Positions 29,011-37,760 of a DNA stretch of 64,000 bases are shown here, in pieces. The position numbers and the translations under genes were made by a program. This DNA is from JACDEA01 sp963742585. GTDB taxonomy: Bacteria; Actinomycetota; Acidimicrobiia; Acidimicrobiales; JACDEA01. The notes under the pieces are model-generated. The model was not told where the DNA came from, ran no database searches, and worked only from the letters and a program-made list of their open reading frames with translations. The stretch's first letter is position 1; each line of letters opens with the position of its first letter. The DNA lies in assembly GCA_963742585.1 (NCBI GenBank), contig CAVUMI010000009.1, forward strand, positions 682,001 to 746,000, read 5' to 3'.

Positions 29011-29607
29011 GTGCCTGTGCTCGAAGCGCCTGTAGCTCCCACCCTTGGAGCACAAGAAGGCCGCATCGTCGATGCTGCATTGCGCTGTTTCGCACGCTGG
29101 GGTGTCGCCAAGACGACCCTCGACGACGTCGCTCGTGAGGCGGGTTACAGCCGGGCCACCGTGTATCGCTTCTTCCCCGGCGGCAAGGAAGGACTCATTG
29201 AGGCCGTCGCCTCCGTCGAGGTTGCTCGCGCGTTCGCACTGATCGGTGCCCGACTCGACGCCGCCACCAGCCTCGAGGACCTGCTGGTTGGCGGCATGAC
29301 GACCGCCGCCCGGCTCGTCACCGAGCATCAGCCGCTGCAGTTCTTGCTGGCGCACGAGCCCGAGGTGGTGCTCCCGCGGATCTCGTTCCACGAGGCCGAC
29401 GCCGTACTGCGGACGGTCAGCGGCTTCGCCGCGCCGTACCTCGCTCGCTGGGTTGCTCCAAGCGTCGACGCCTACCGGGTCGCCGAGTGGGTCGCCCGCA
29501 TTGTGTTGTCGTACACCTGCTGCCCGTCGCCATCGGTGGATATGAGCAGCGAAGCATCAGTCCAGAAGCTGGTGAGGACGTTCGTCCTTCCCGGCCTGTC
29601 TCAGTAG
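29011..29607 (+). CDS. TetR/AcrR family regulator (second of a pair)
   Basis: About 198 residues, intact. Helix-turn-helix region: RIVDAALRCFARWGVAKTTL, DVAREAGYSRATVYRFFPGG. The frame is open from a GTG at 29002, but that codon lies within the -10 element; GTG 29011 coincides with the predicted transcription start and is preferred. The protein starts MPVLEAPVAPTLG. It lies 13 bases before the diiron-protein gene, which it probably co-regulates. Paralogue of the preceding TetR. Confidence 0.88.
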   Translation: MPVLEAPVAPTLGAQEGRIVDAALRCFARWGVAKTTLDDVAREAGYSRATVYRFFPGGKEGLIEAVASVEVARAFALIGARLDAATSLEDLLVGGMTTAARLVTEHQPLQFLLAHEPEVVLPRISFHEADAVLRTVSGFAAPYLARWVAPSVDAYRVAEWVARIVLSYTCCPSPSVDMSSEASVQKLVRTFVLPGLSQ

Positions 29608-29620
29608 AAGGGAACCGCAC

Positions 29621-30760
29621 ATGTCCACGAATGAGGAACTCATCGGTCGTACTGACATCAACGACCTCGAGGCCATCCTCTCGATCACGAACAGCGACGT
29701 GGACGCCGTGATTCACGAGGTGAAGGCCAACTACGACGTGATCTTCACCTGGGACTACGAGAAGGGTGCACGGCCCAAGCTCAACCGTCTTTACGAGAAG
29801 TCGAAGACCTCGATGTGGAACGGCGAGACCGACCTGCCCTGGGACACCGAGGTCGACCAGGAAGCCGTCGTGATGGCCAACGCCATGAGCGCGGGTGGCT
29901 TCACTGCCGGCATGGAGGGCGAGTTGGCCGACACGGTCTTCGCCAAGTGGGGCCCCAAGGAGTGGATCCAGATGGGCGTCGAGAGCCAGAACTGGACGCT
30001 CTCGCAGTTCCTGCATGGTGAGCAGGGCGCGTTGGTGTGCACCGCCAAGATCGTCGAGTCGGTGCCGTGGATCGATGCGAAGTACTACGCCTCGACCCAA
30101 GTGATGGACGAAGCGCGTCACGTCGAGGTCTTCGCCAAGTACCTCGACACCAAGCTCTCAGGGCACTATCCGATCAATGCCCATCTCCAGATGCTGCTGG
30201 ACGACATCATCCAGGACAGCCGCTGGGACATGACCTACCTCGGCATGCAGATCATGGTCGAAGGGCTTGCACTGGCCGCTTTCGGCTTCATCCATCAGCT
30301 CACCACCGAGCCGCTCCTCAAGCAGCTGCTGCGCTACGTGATGAGCGACGAAGCTCGCCACGTCGCGTTCGGTGTCCTCAGCCTCCAGGACTATTACAAG
30401 GAGTTGAACGCCGCTGAGTTGCGTGAGCGCCAGGAGTTCGCCTTCGAGGCTGCGGTGCGCATGCGCGACCGGTTCCTCCAGCAGGAGGTCTGGGAGAAGA
30501 TGGGCATCGACGTAAAGACGATCCTCCCGTTCGTCATGAACTCGCCCGAGCGGGCCGGCTTCCAGTCGATGCTGTTCTCCAAGATCGTCCCGAACTGCAA
30601 GAAGCTCGGGCTGCTCGATGCCGGCGCTACCAATGGCAAGCCCGGTTGGCTCCGGGAGAAGTTCACGGAGCTCGGCGTGATCGCGTTCGAGGACTGGGCC
30701 GATACCGGCGAGGAGTACGCAATGTTCCAGCTGGCCGAGGGCGAAGTCCAAACCGCCTAG
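29621..30760 (+). CDS. Ferritin-like (R2-type) diiron protein, putative oxygenase
   Basis: 379 residues, intact, strong ribosome-binding site AGAAGGGA. The four-helix diiron site is visible as an early Glu in FLHGEQGALVC, EARH in MDEARHVEVFAKYL, a third helix MVEGLALAAFGF and a second EARH in MSDEARHVAFGVL. The duplicated ExxH motifs are typical of ferritin-like oxidases/oxygenases of the R2/AurF-like superfamily. Co-directional with the TetR gene before it and near the acyl-CoA ligase, it may oxidise a fatty-acyl or similar substrate (inference). No radical-generating partner gene is nearby. Confidence 0.8.
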   Translation: MSTNEELIGRTDINDLEAILSITNSDVDAVIHEVKANYDVIFTWDYEKGARPKLNRLYEKSKTSMWNGETDLPWDTEVDQEAVVMANAMSAGGFTAGMEGELADTVFAKWGPKEWIQMGVESQNWTLSQFLHGEQGALVCTAKIVESVPWIDAKYYASTQVMDEARHVEVFAKYLDTKLSGHYPINAHLQMLLDDIIQDSRWDMTYLGMQIMVEGLALAAFGFIHQLTTEPLLKQLLRYVMSDEARHVAFGVLSLQDYYKELNAAELRERQEFAFEAAVRMRDRFLQQEVWEKMGIDVKTILPFVMNSPERAGFQSMLFSKIVPNCKKLGLLDAGATNGKPGWLREKFTELGVIAFEDWADTGEEYAMFQLAEGEVQTA

Positions 30761-30779
30761 CCGCTCCGGCAACCGCCAC

Positions 30780-30785
30780 TAGCAT
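30780..30785 (+). promoter_or_regulatory. Putative -10 element before the winged-helix gene
   Basis: TAGCAT ends 6 bases before a GTG (30792) and no Shine-Dalgarno sequence is present, favouring GTG 30792 over the TTG at 30786. Confidence 0.35.
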
Positions 30786-30791
30786 TTGCTG

Positions 30792-31415
30792 GTGGTTCAT
30801 CAGTCCAATCCGCGGCTGCTAGTGCTGCACACGCTGCGGCTCAAGGGTTTCGCGGCCGACGACGTAGTCGCTGAATCCGTCGGCGTTGACCCGTCCGCTG
30901 AGCTTGCGGCGTTGGCCGAGGGCGGGTTGGCGATCAAGCGCGAGGGTCGCCTCACGGGCTGGTCGCTCACGCCGGACGGTCGGGCGACCCACGCCAAGCT
31001 GATCGCCGACGACCTCGACCAGGCCGGCTGCCGGGCCGCGGTCGAGGCCGGCTACCACCAATTCCTTGCGGTGAATCAGTCGATGCTGGGGTCCTGCACC
31101 CAATGGCAGCTCCGCACGGTGGGTGGTGAGCAGGTACTGAACGATCACAGCGACCCCACCCATGACGCGGCGGCCATCGCGGCACTGGGGGAAATCGACG
31201 ACGCGGTGCAGCCCGTCTGCGCTGGCCTCGGTGACGTGCTCGCTCGCTTCGCCGGGTATGCGCCCCGACTGGCAGCCGCCCGCGGCAAAGTCGAAGCGGG
31301 GGAGTCCGACTGGTTCACCAAGCCGCTCATCGACTCGTATCACACGGTGTGGTTCGAGCTGCATGAGGACCTTCTGGTGACATTGGGTATCGAACGTTCG
31401 AAGGAACAATTATGA
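30792..31415 (+). CDS. Winged-helix-like protein of unknown function
   Basis: About 207 residues, intact. The first ~75 residues look like a winged-helix domain (LLVLHTLRLKGFAADDVVAE, LAALAEGGLAIKREGRLTGW with a turn, LTPDGRATH), the rest is helical (YHQFLAVNQSML, CTQWQLR, WFTKPLIDSYHTVWFELHED). I recognise this as a conserved actinobacterial type but cannot name a function. It follows the diiron gene by 31 bases and precedes dapA by 37. TTG 30786 is an alternative start. Confidence 0.65.
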   Translation: MVHQSNPRLLVLHTLRLKGFAADDVVAESVGVDPSAELAALAEGGLAIKREGRLTGWSLTPDGRATHAKLIADDLDQAGCRAAVEAGYHQFLAVNQSMLGSCTQWQLRTVGGEQVLNDHSDPTHDAAAIAALGEIDDAVQPVCAGLGDVLARFAGYAPRLAAARGKVEAGESDWFTKPLIDSYHTVWFELHEDLLVTLGIERSKEQL

Positions 31416-31452
31416 GCGAGCTGGAGGCGGAGACGGAAAGGGAGTGGGGACA

Positions 31453-32341
31453 TTGACTGCTATTCCCGGCCGCTTCGGCGGCGTGCTCACCGCGATGGTC
31501 ACGCCGTTCACCGACGACGGAGCCCTCGACCTCGACGGCGCTCAGACGCTGGCGCGGCATCTCGTCGATCACGGCAGCGACGGCCTCGTGGTGGCCGGCA
31601 CCACCGGCGAGGCGCCCACGCTCACCGACGAGGAGCAGCGCGACCTGTGCCGCGCCGTGCGCGAGGCGGTGACGGTCCCGATCGTCGCCGGAAGCACCAG
31701 CAACGACACCGCTCACTCGGTGGAGCTGACCAAGGCGATCTCCTCGACCGGCGTCGACGGCATCCTGGCCCAGACGCCGTACTACAACCGTCCGTCGCAG
31801 GCCGGGATCGCTGCGCATTTCACCGCGATCGCCGCCGTGACACCGCTGCCCGTCTTGCTCTACGACATCCCTGTTCGAACCGGGCGCAAGATCGAGCACG
31901 ACAACGCTGGTCGCGCTGTCATCGCGACGTCGCCAACATCGTCGGGGTCAAGGATGCCGCTGGCCACCCCGGTGCATCGGCGGCGCTGCTGGCCGCCGCG
32001 CCAGGGCTCGAGCTCTACAGCGGCGACGACAACCTCACCCTCGCCTTCCTCGCCATCGGCGCGTGCGGCGCTATCAGCGTCGCGTCGCACTGGAACGGCC
32101 TTCAGCAGCACGAGATGCTCGCGCGTTCGCCAAGGGCGACGTCGACACCGCCCGCGACATCAACGCCCGGCTGGTCGAGTCCTGGGCGTTCGAGAGCAGC
32201 GACGAGACACCGAACCCGGTTCCGACGAAGGCAATGCTGCGGGTGATGGGTCTGCCCGGTGGTCCGTGCCGGCTGCCGATGGGCCCCATCCCCGACGGGC
32301 TCGAGGACCGAGCGCGTCAAGTCTTGGCAAACCTTGGCTGA
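31453..32341 (+). CDS. dapA: 4-hydroxy-tetrahydrodipicolinate synthase
   Basis: Condenses pyruvate and aspartate semialdehyde, the committed step to diaminopimelate. TTG start gives TAIPGRFGGVLTAMVTPF; then GTTGEAPTLTDEE, AQTPYYNRPSQAGI (catalytic Tyr), VGVKDAAG with the Schiff-base lysine, and YSGDDNLTLAFLAIGACGAI. Frame changes near 31915 and 32120. Ends at TGA 32339-32341, overlapping the RNase J TTG start by eight bases; dapA-rnj pairing is common in actinobacteria. Confidence 0.94.
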
Positions 32342-34002
32342 GTCCTCGATACGCATCGCGTTCCTCGGCGGCCTGGGCGAGATCGGCCGCAACTGTGCTG
32401 TCTTCGAGACCGAGGGGCGGCTACTGCTTCTCGACTGCGGACTCATGTTTCCCGATCTCGAGATGCCGGGCGTCGACCTGGTGCTTCCCGACTTCACCTA
32501 CCTGCGCGAGAACGCCGACCGCGTCGACGGCTGCATCATCACGCACGGCCACGAGGATCACGCCGGAGGTTTGTCGTTTCTCCTGCGCGAGCTGTCGTTT
32601 CCGATCTTCGGCTCCGCGCTGACGCTCGGTTTGGCGCGCAATCGCATCGAGGAGTCCGGGCTGCTCGACCGCACCGAGCTGATCACAGTGCGCGACGGCG
32701 AACGCCGGCGCATCGGCCCTTTCGACGTGGAGTTCATCCCCGTCACCCACTCGGTGCCGCACGGCTTCGCCACCGCGTTCCACACGCCGCACGGCGTCAT
32801 CCTCCACTCGGGCGACTGGAAGCTCGACCTCACGCCGGTCGACGGTCGCATCACCGATCTCGCCCGCATCGGCGCGCTGGCCAAGGAGCCGGGCATCAGG
32901 CTGTCTGCTGTCGGACTCCACCAACGCCGAGGAGGCGGGGTACACCGCGAGCGAGTCGTCGGTCGGTGAGGTGCTGGCCGACCTGTTCCGTGATCATCCC
33001 GACAAGCGGATCATCGTCACCTGCTTCGCCAGCCACATCCACCGCATCCAGCAGGTGGCGGAGGCGGCGATCGCCGAAGGCCGAATCGTCGCCACGCTGG
33101 GCCGTTCGATGGCCAAGAACGTCGCGCTGGCCCGCAAGATGGGCCTGCTCAACATCGCCGACGATCAGATCGTCGACATCGAAGACGTGCGCGACATCGA
33201 CGGCCGCCGGGTCTGCGTGATCTCCACCGGCTCGCAGGGCGAGCCGCTCTCCGCTCTGGCCCTGATGGCGGCGGGTGAGAACAAGTGGCTCAAGGTCGGG
33301 CCCCGACGACCTGGTGGTGCTGAGTTCGCACGCCATCCCGGGCAACGAGGCGAATGTGGGCAAGGTCATCGACGGCCTGCACCGCCTCGGCGCTGAGGTC
33401 GTGCACTCGGGTATCGCCGACGTTCACGTCAGCGGTCACGCCATGCAGGGCGAACTGAAGACGCTGCTCTCGATCGCCTCAGCCCGACTACTTCATTCCC
33501 GTTCACGGCGAGTTCCGCCACCTCACCCATCACACCCGGCTGGCCATCGAGATGGGCGTTGCCGCCGACAACGTGTTGCTGGCCGAGGACGGCGACGTCG
33601 TCGAGCTGACCGAGAAGGGTGTCAGCTTCGTGGGCGAAGTTCCGGCCGGCTATCTCTACGTCGACGGCATCGTGGGCGACGTAGGCCGCGGCGTGCTACG
33701 CGACCGCAAGGCGCTCTCCGAGGAAGGCGTGATCGTCGTGGTGGTCACGGTCGACGCCAAGTCCGGCGAGGTCCTGACTGGTCCGGAGATCATCACGCGG
33801 GGTTGGGTGCATGCGCCCGAGGCCGAGGAGTTGCTCGAGGAAGCCAAGCAGGCGGTGGCCGCCAGCTTGCGCGACGCCCTCCATGCTGGCGCCAACGAGG
33901 TGGAAGCGACGAAGCGCCACGTGCGCGAGCGCGTTGGGCAAGTTCGTCAACGAGCGCACGAGACGACGTCCGATGATCGTGCCCGTCGTCATGGAGGTAT
34001 AA
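32334..34002 (+). CDS. rnj: Ribonuclease J
   Basis: Metallo-beta-lactamase/beta-CASP exo/endoribonuclease for mRNA turnover and rRNA processing. IRIAFLGGLGEIGRNC, the zinc motif HGHEDHAGG, PVTHSVPHGFA, HSGDWKLD, SDSTNAE, STGSQGEPLSAL (beta-CASP) and PVHGEFRHL are present in order. Frame changes near 32905, 33300, 33480 and 33935. TTG 32334 overlaps dapA. Ends RRPMIVPVVMEV at TAA 34000-34002. Confidence 0.94.
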
Positions 34003-34009
34003 CCCGTTC

Positions 34010-34540
34010 ATGTCCGAATTCCTGTCTGACGTAGAAACCCTCCGCCGCAAGGCGCGCGAGCACATCGAGAAGGGTCCGATCACCGACGCCTACGGCGCCG
34101 ACCGAGAGCGGGTGATCGCCGTGCTCAACGAAGCGCTGGCCACGGAGCTGGTGTGCATCCTGCGGTACAAGCGTCACTACTTCACTGCCCAAGGGATGGA
34201 TGCCACCGCCGTAGCCCAGGAGTTCCTCCAGCACGCCAACGAGGAAACGGGCCACGCCGACGAAATCGCCACTCGTATCACCCAGCTCCAGGGCGAACCG
34301 GACTTCGATCCGGCCACTCTCGTGGCGCGCAGCCACGCCGAATACGACGCGTCGAAGGAACTGCCCGACATGTTGCGCGAAGACCTGGTGGCCGAACGGG
34401 TGGCCATCGCGTCCTACTCGGAGATCATCCGCTGGCTGGGCGACGGCGACGTGACGACCCGGCGGATGCTGGAAGGGATCCTCGCGGTGGAGGAGGAGCA
34501 CGCCGACGACCTGTTGTCGTTGCTGCGAAATTACGACTGA
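34010..34540 (+). CDS. Bacterioferritin-like protein
   Basis: 176 residues, intact. Ferritin-like four-helix bundle with metal ligands in LNEALATELVCILRYKRHYF, HANEETGHADEIATRI, EDLVAERVAIASYSEIIRWL and GILAVEEEHADDLLSLL. The spacing of Glu and ExxH motifs suits a ferroxidase site. Whether it stores iron as a 24-mer or is a Dps/rubrerythrin-like relative cannot be settled. It abuts the next gene (TGATG). Confidence 0.82.
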   Translation: MSEFLSDVETLRRKAREHIEKGPITDAYGADRERVIAVLNEALATELVCILRYKRHYFTAQGMDATAVAQEFLQHANEETGHADEIATRITQLQGEPDFDPATLVARSHAEYDASKELPDMLREDLVAERVAIASYSEIIRWLGDGDVTTRRMLEGILAVEEEHADDLLSLLRNYD

Positions 34541-35347
34541 TGCCCGTCGCACTGGTGACCGGGGCGGCGCGACGACGGGGGATCGGCCGGGCCACTGCGC
34601 TGCGATTGGCTCGCGACGGCGCCGATATCGCCTGCCTCGACATCGCCCGGCCGTATGACGAATTCCCCGACTACGGACTGGCCACGGCCGACGAGCTCGA
34701 CGAGGTCGTCGCCGAAATCGAATCGCTCGGCCGGCGGGCCGTTGCGGTCCGCGCCGACGTATCGCGCTGGGACGAGGTGCACGACGCAGTCGCTGGGGCA
34801 TCGAAGGAGCTGGGCGTGATCGATCGTGTCGCCAACGTGGCCGGCGGCGCCGGGCTTCGGCATGGGCGCCGGGCCGCTTCTCCATATCGGCGAGCGGGAG
34901 TGGGATCAGGTCCTCGACGTGAACTTGAAGGGCACGTGGATGGTCACCCGCGCCTGCGTTACCCGTATGGTCGAGGCCGGCGTCCCTGGCCGGGTCGTCA
35001 ATGTCGCTTCGCAGGCCGGCAAGCGCGGCTTCCCGATGTTGGGCGCCTACTGCGCGGCCAAGGCCGGCGTGATTCTGCTCACCCAGGTGCTGGCCGCGGA
35101 GCTCGGTCCCAGCGGCATCACTGTCAACGCCGTCTGCCCCGGAACGGTCGACACTGCGCTGTTGAACCCCGGCGACGGCGACTTCGCCGCGATGGTGGGC
35201 CAGGAGTGGATCGAGCGCGAGATCCCGCTCGGTCGTCTCCAGACTGCCGAGGACGTCGCCAACGCCATCGCCTTCCTGATGTCCGACGACGCCGCCTACA
35301 TCACCGGCGAGGCCCTCAACGTCAGCGGCGGCCAAACAATGGTGTAG
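34540..35347 (+). CDS. Short-chain dehydrogenase/reductase
   Basis: Classical SDR of ~268 residues. TGAARRRGIGRATALRLA is the cofactor loop, VAVRADVSRWDEV and NVAGGAG follow; after a frame change near 34857 the active site reads VNVASQAGKRGFPMLGAYCAAKAG with Ser, Tyr and Lys in YCAAK. The C-terminus AAYITGEALNVSGGQTMV is typical of FabG-like SDRs, many of which act on 3-hydroxyacyl or sugar alcohol substrates; none can be assigned. Its ATG overlaps the stop of the ferritin-like gene. Confidence 0.85.
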
Positions 35348-35396
35348 CTCTGCTTGCTTGCGCCTCCCTGCCCTTCGGGACGGGTCCGGCGCTTGT

Positions 35397-35424
35397 GCGA
35401 TGGGGGACCCCCAGCCCCCATCGC
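35397..35424. repeat. Dispersed palindrome, copy B
   Basis: GCGATGGGGG and CCCCCATCGC (10 bp stem) around ACCCCCAG, in the 160-base gap between the SDR and ftsK. It differs from copy A (28909-28933) only by one extra G, C and C in the arms and loop. It may serve as the SDR terminator. Confidence 0.6.
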
Positions 35425-35507
35425 CTCGATCGAACCGGTGGTGTGCTCCAACAGTGACCGCAGGTACCTCTGTGCTCCGTGTGCCTGGTGTTACCGTTGT
35501 TGTCATT

Positions 35508-37754
35508 GTGACTTCGACGCGGCGCGCCCCGGCTCGACGGAAACCAGCTTCGAAAAAGAAGAGGAAGCCGTCGCTCCTCAAGCGGGCGCGGACCTCGCTG
35601 GCCACGCACCTTGGTCGCCAGGCTGATGACATCTGGGGTGTGGTGCTCGTCCTCGCCGCCGTGCTGTCGGCGTTGGCGATCTACGCCAACGTGGTGGGTC
35701 CCGGCGGGAGAGCATCTGCGGGCCGCGGCCGAGGACGTTTTCGGCTGGGCTCGTTACCTCGTGCCGGTCGCGCTCGCGGGCGTGGGGACCGCGCTTCTGC
35801 AGGGCCGCCAGCGCCATGAACCGGCTCGGGCCGCGATCGGATTCGGCTTCCTTCTCGTCGCGGCGAGCGGCCTGAGCCACGTAACCGACGAAGCGGGCGG
35901 CTATCTCGGGAAGGGTGTCGGCGCACCGCTGGAGTCGCTCCTCGCCGGATGGGGGGCGGCTGCGGTCCTGCTCACCGTCCTGTTCCTCGCCGCGCTCGTT
36001 CTCACCCGTACACCAGTGCGCGGCGTCGCGTCGCACGTCGGCGCGGCGCTACGGGCTGCCGGCCGCCTGCTGGCCCGCGGGGCACGGGCGCTCGGAACCG
36101 TCGGCAATAGGGACGAACTCGACGACACGCTCGACCGCCACCCATCCGCGCAGGAGGCGCCGCCCGGAGCCCGAGGACGAGCCGGAGATGGAACCGGTGA
36201 TCGACGTGCACGTCGATGAGCCGATCGAATTCGCAGTGCCACAAGAACAGCTGAAGATCGACCTTGGTCCCGCCCAGCGTGGCGGCCCGTGGCGGCTTCC
36301 GCCGGTGGCGCTGCTGAAGAAAGCCAAGGCGATGGAGGTCGACCGCCGGATGCTCGAGGCAGGCGGGCGAACGCTCGAGGACGCGCTTGCCGCCCACGGA
36401 GTCGAGACGACGGTTATCGGCATGACCGTGGGTCCTACGGTCACCCGCTACGAACTCGAGCTCGGCCCCGGCGTGAAAGTCGCCCGGGTCACCAGCCTCC
36501 ACAAGGACATCGCCTATGCGATGGCGTCGCCCGACGTGCGGATCCTGGCGCCGATTCCTGGTCGCTCGGCCATCGGCGTCGAGGTGCCGAACCGCCAGCG
36601 CCAGCTGGTTTCGCTGGGCGACATCCTGGCCAGCCCCGAGGCCCGCACGGCCACCCATCCTCTCGAGGTCGGACTCGGCCAGGACATCGCCGGCCGCCCG
36701 GTGATGATGAACCTCGCCGAGATGCCGCACCTGCTTGATCGCCGGCGCCACCGGCGCGGGCAAGTCGAGCTGCATCAACGCCATCGTCTCCTCGGTGTTG
36801 ATGCGGTCCACGCCCGAGCAGCTGCGGTTGATCCTCGTCGACCCCAAGCGCGTCGAGCTGGGCAACTACAACAGCCTCCCGCATCTGCTGACCCAGGTCG
36901 TCGTCAACCCGAAGCGGGCGGCCAACGCGTTGGCGTGGGCGGTCAAGGAGATGGAGCGCCGGTACGACGTACTCGCCGAAGTAGGCGTGCGCGACATCAC
37001 CGGTTACAACGCCGCCTTCGACCGCGGCGACCTGGCCGCGGAGCCGGGCCGCGGTGAGAAGGAGTACGAGCGGCTGCCGTTCATCCTGATCATCGTCGAC
37101 GAGCTCAACGATCTGATGATGGTGGCGGCACGCGACGTCGAAGAGTCGATCTGCCGCATCGCCCAGATGGCGCGCGCCGTCGGCATCCATTTGGTAATCG
37201 CAACGCAGCGGCCATCGGTCGACGTCATCACCGGCGTGATTAAGGCCAACATCCCCTCACGCCTCGCCTTCGCGGTCTCGTCGTTGGCCGACAGCCGGGT
37301 CATCCTCGACCAGCAAGGTGCGGAGCGGCTCATCGGCAAGGGCGACCTGTTCCTGCTGTCCGCGGCCTCCAACGTGCCTCGCCGCGTACAGGGCGCGTGG
37401 GTCAGCGAGGAAGAGGTGCGCAAGGTCGTCGCGCACTGGCGCCGGCAATCGGCCCCGCAATACGTCGAGGGCGTCGAGGGCGACGACACACCGTCCGGTG
37501 TAGCCGGCGGGTTGGGCGGCGACGCCGGGGATGACGAGGAGCTGCTCGACGCCGCGCTCGAGATCGTCGTGCGCTCGCAGCTTGGGTCGACGTCGATGTT
37601 GCAGCGCAAGCTCAAGGTCGGGTTCGCCCGCGCCGGACGCCTGATGGATCTCCTCGAACGCCGCGGCATCGTCGGTCCCTCCGAAGGCTCCAAGGCCCGC
37701 GCCGTCCTGATGACGGTCGAGGAACTCGAGAACCTCCGCGAGTCCGCCCGCTAA
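35508..37754 (+). CDS. ftsK: DNA translocase FtsK/SpoIIIE
   Basis: Septum-located dsDNA motor for chromosome segregation. GTG 35508, a Lys/Arg-rich N-terminus, four membrane segments (IWGVVLVLAAVLSALAIYA and later), then the motor: PTVTRYELELGPGVKVARV, Walker A AGATGAGKSSCINAI, Walker B LPFILIIVDELNDLMM, ATQRPSVDVITGVIKANIPS and the gamma winged-helix (LQRKLKVGFARAGRLMDLLE) that reads polar DNA motifs. Frame changes near 35705, 36165 and 36740. The linker between membrane and motor parts is short. Confidence 0.94.
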
Positions 37755-37760
37755 CCGCAT

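Noticed and set aside
27122..29095. 657-codon reverse open frame
   Set aside because: Antisense to intact acyl-CoA ligase and TetR genes; composition is Arg/Gly/Leu-rich without family motifs. A by-product of high GC at third positions.
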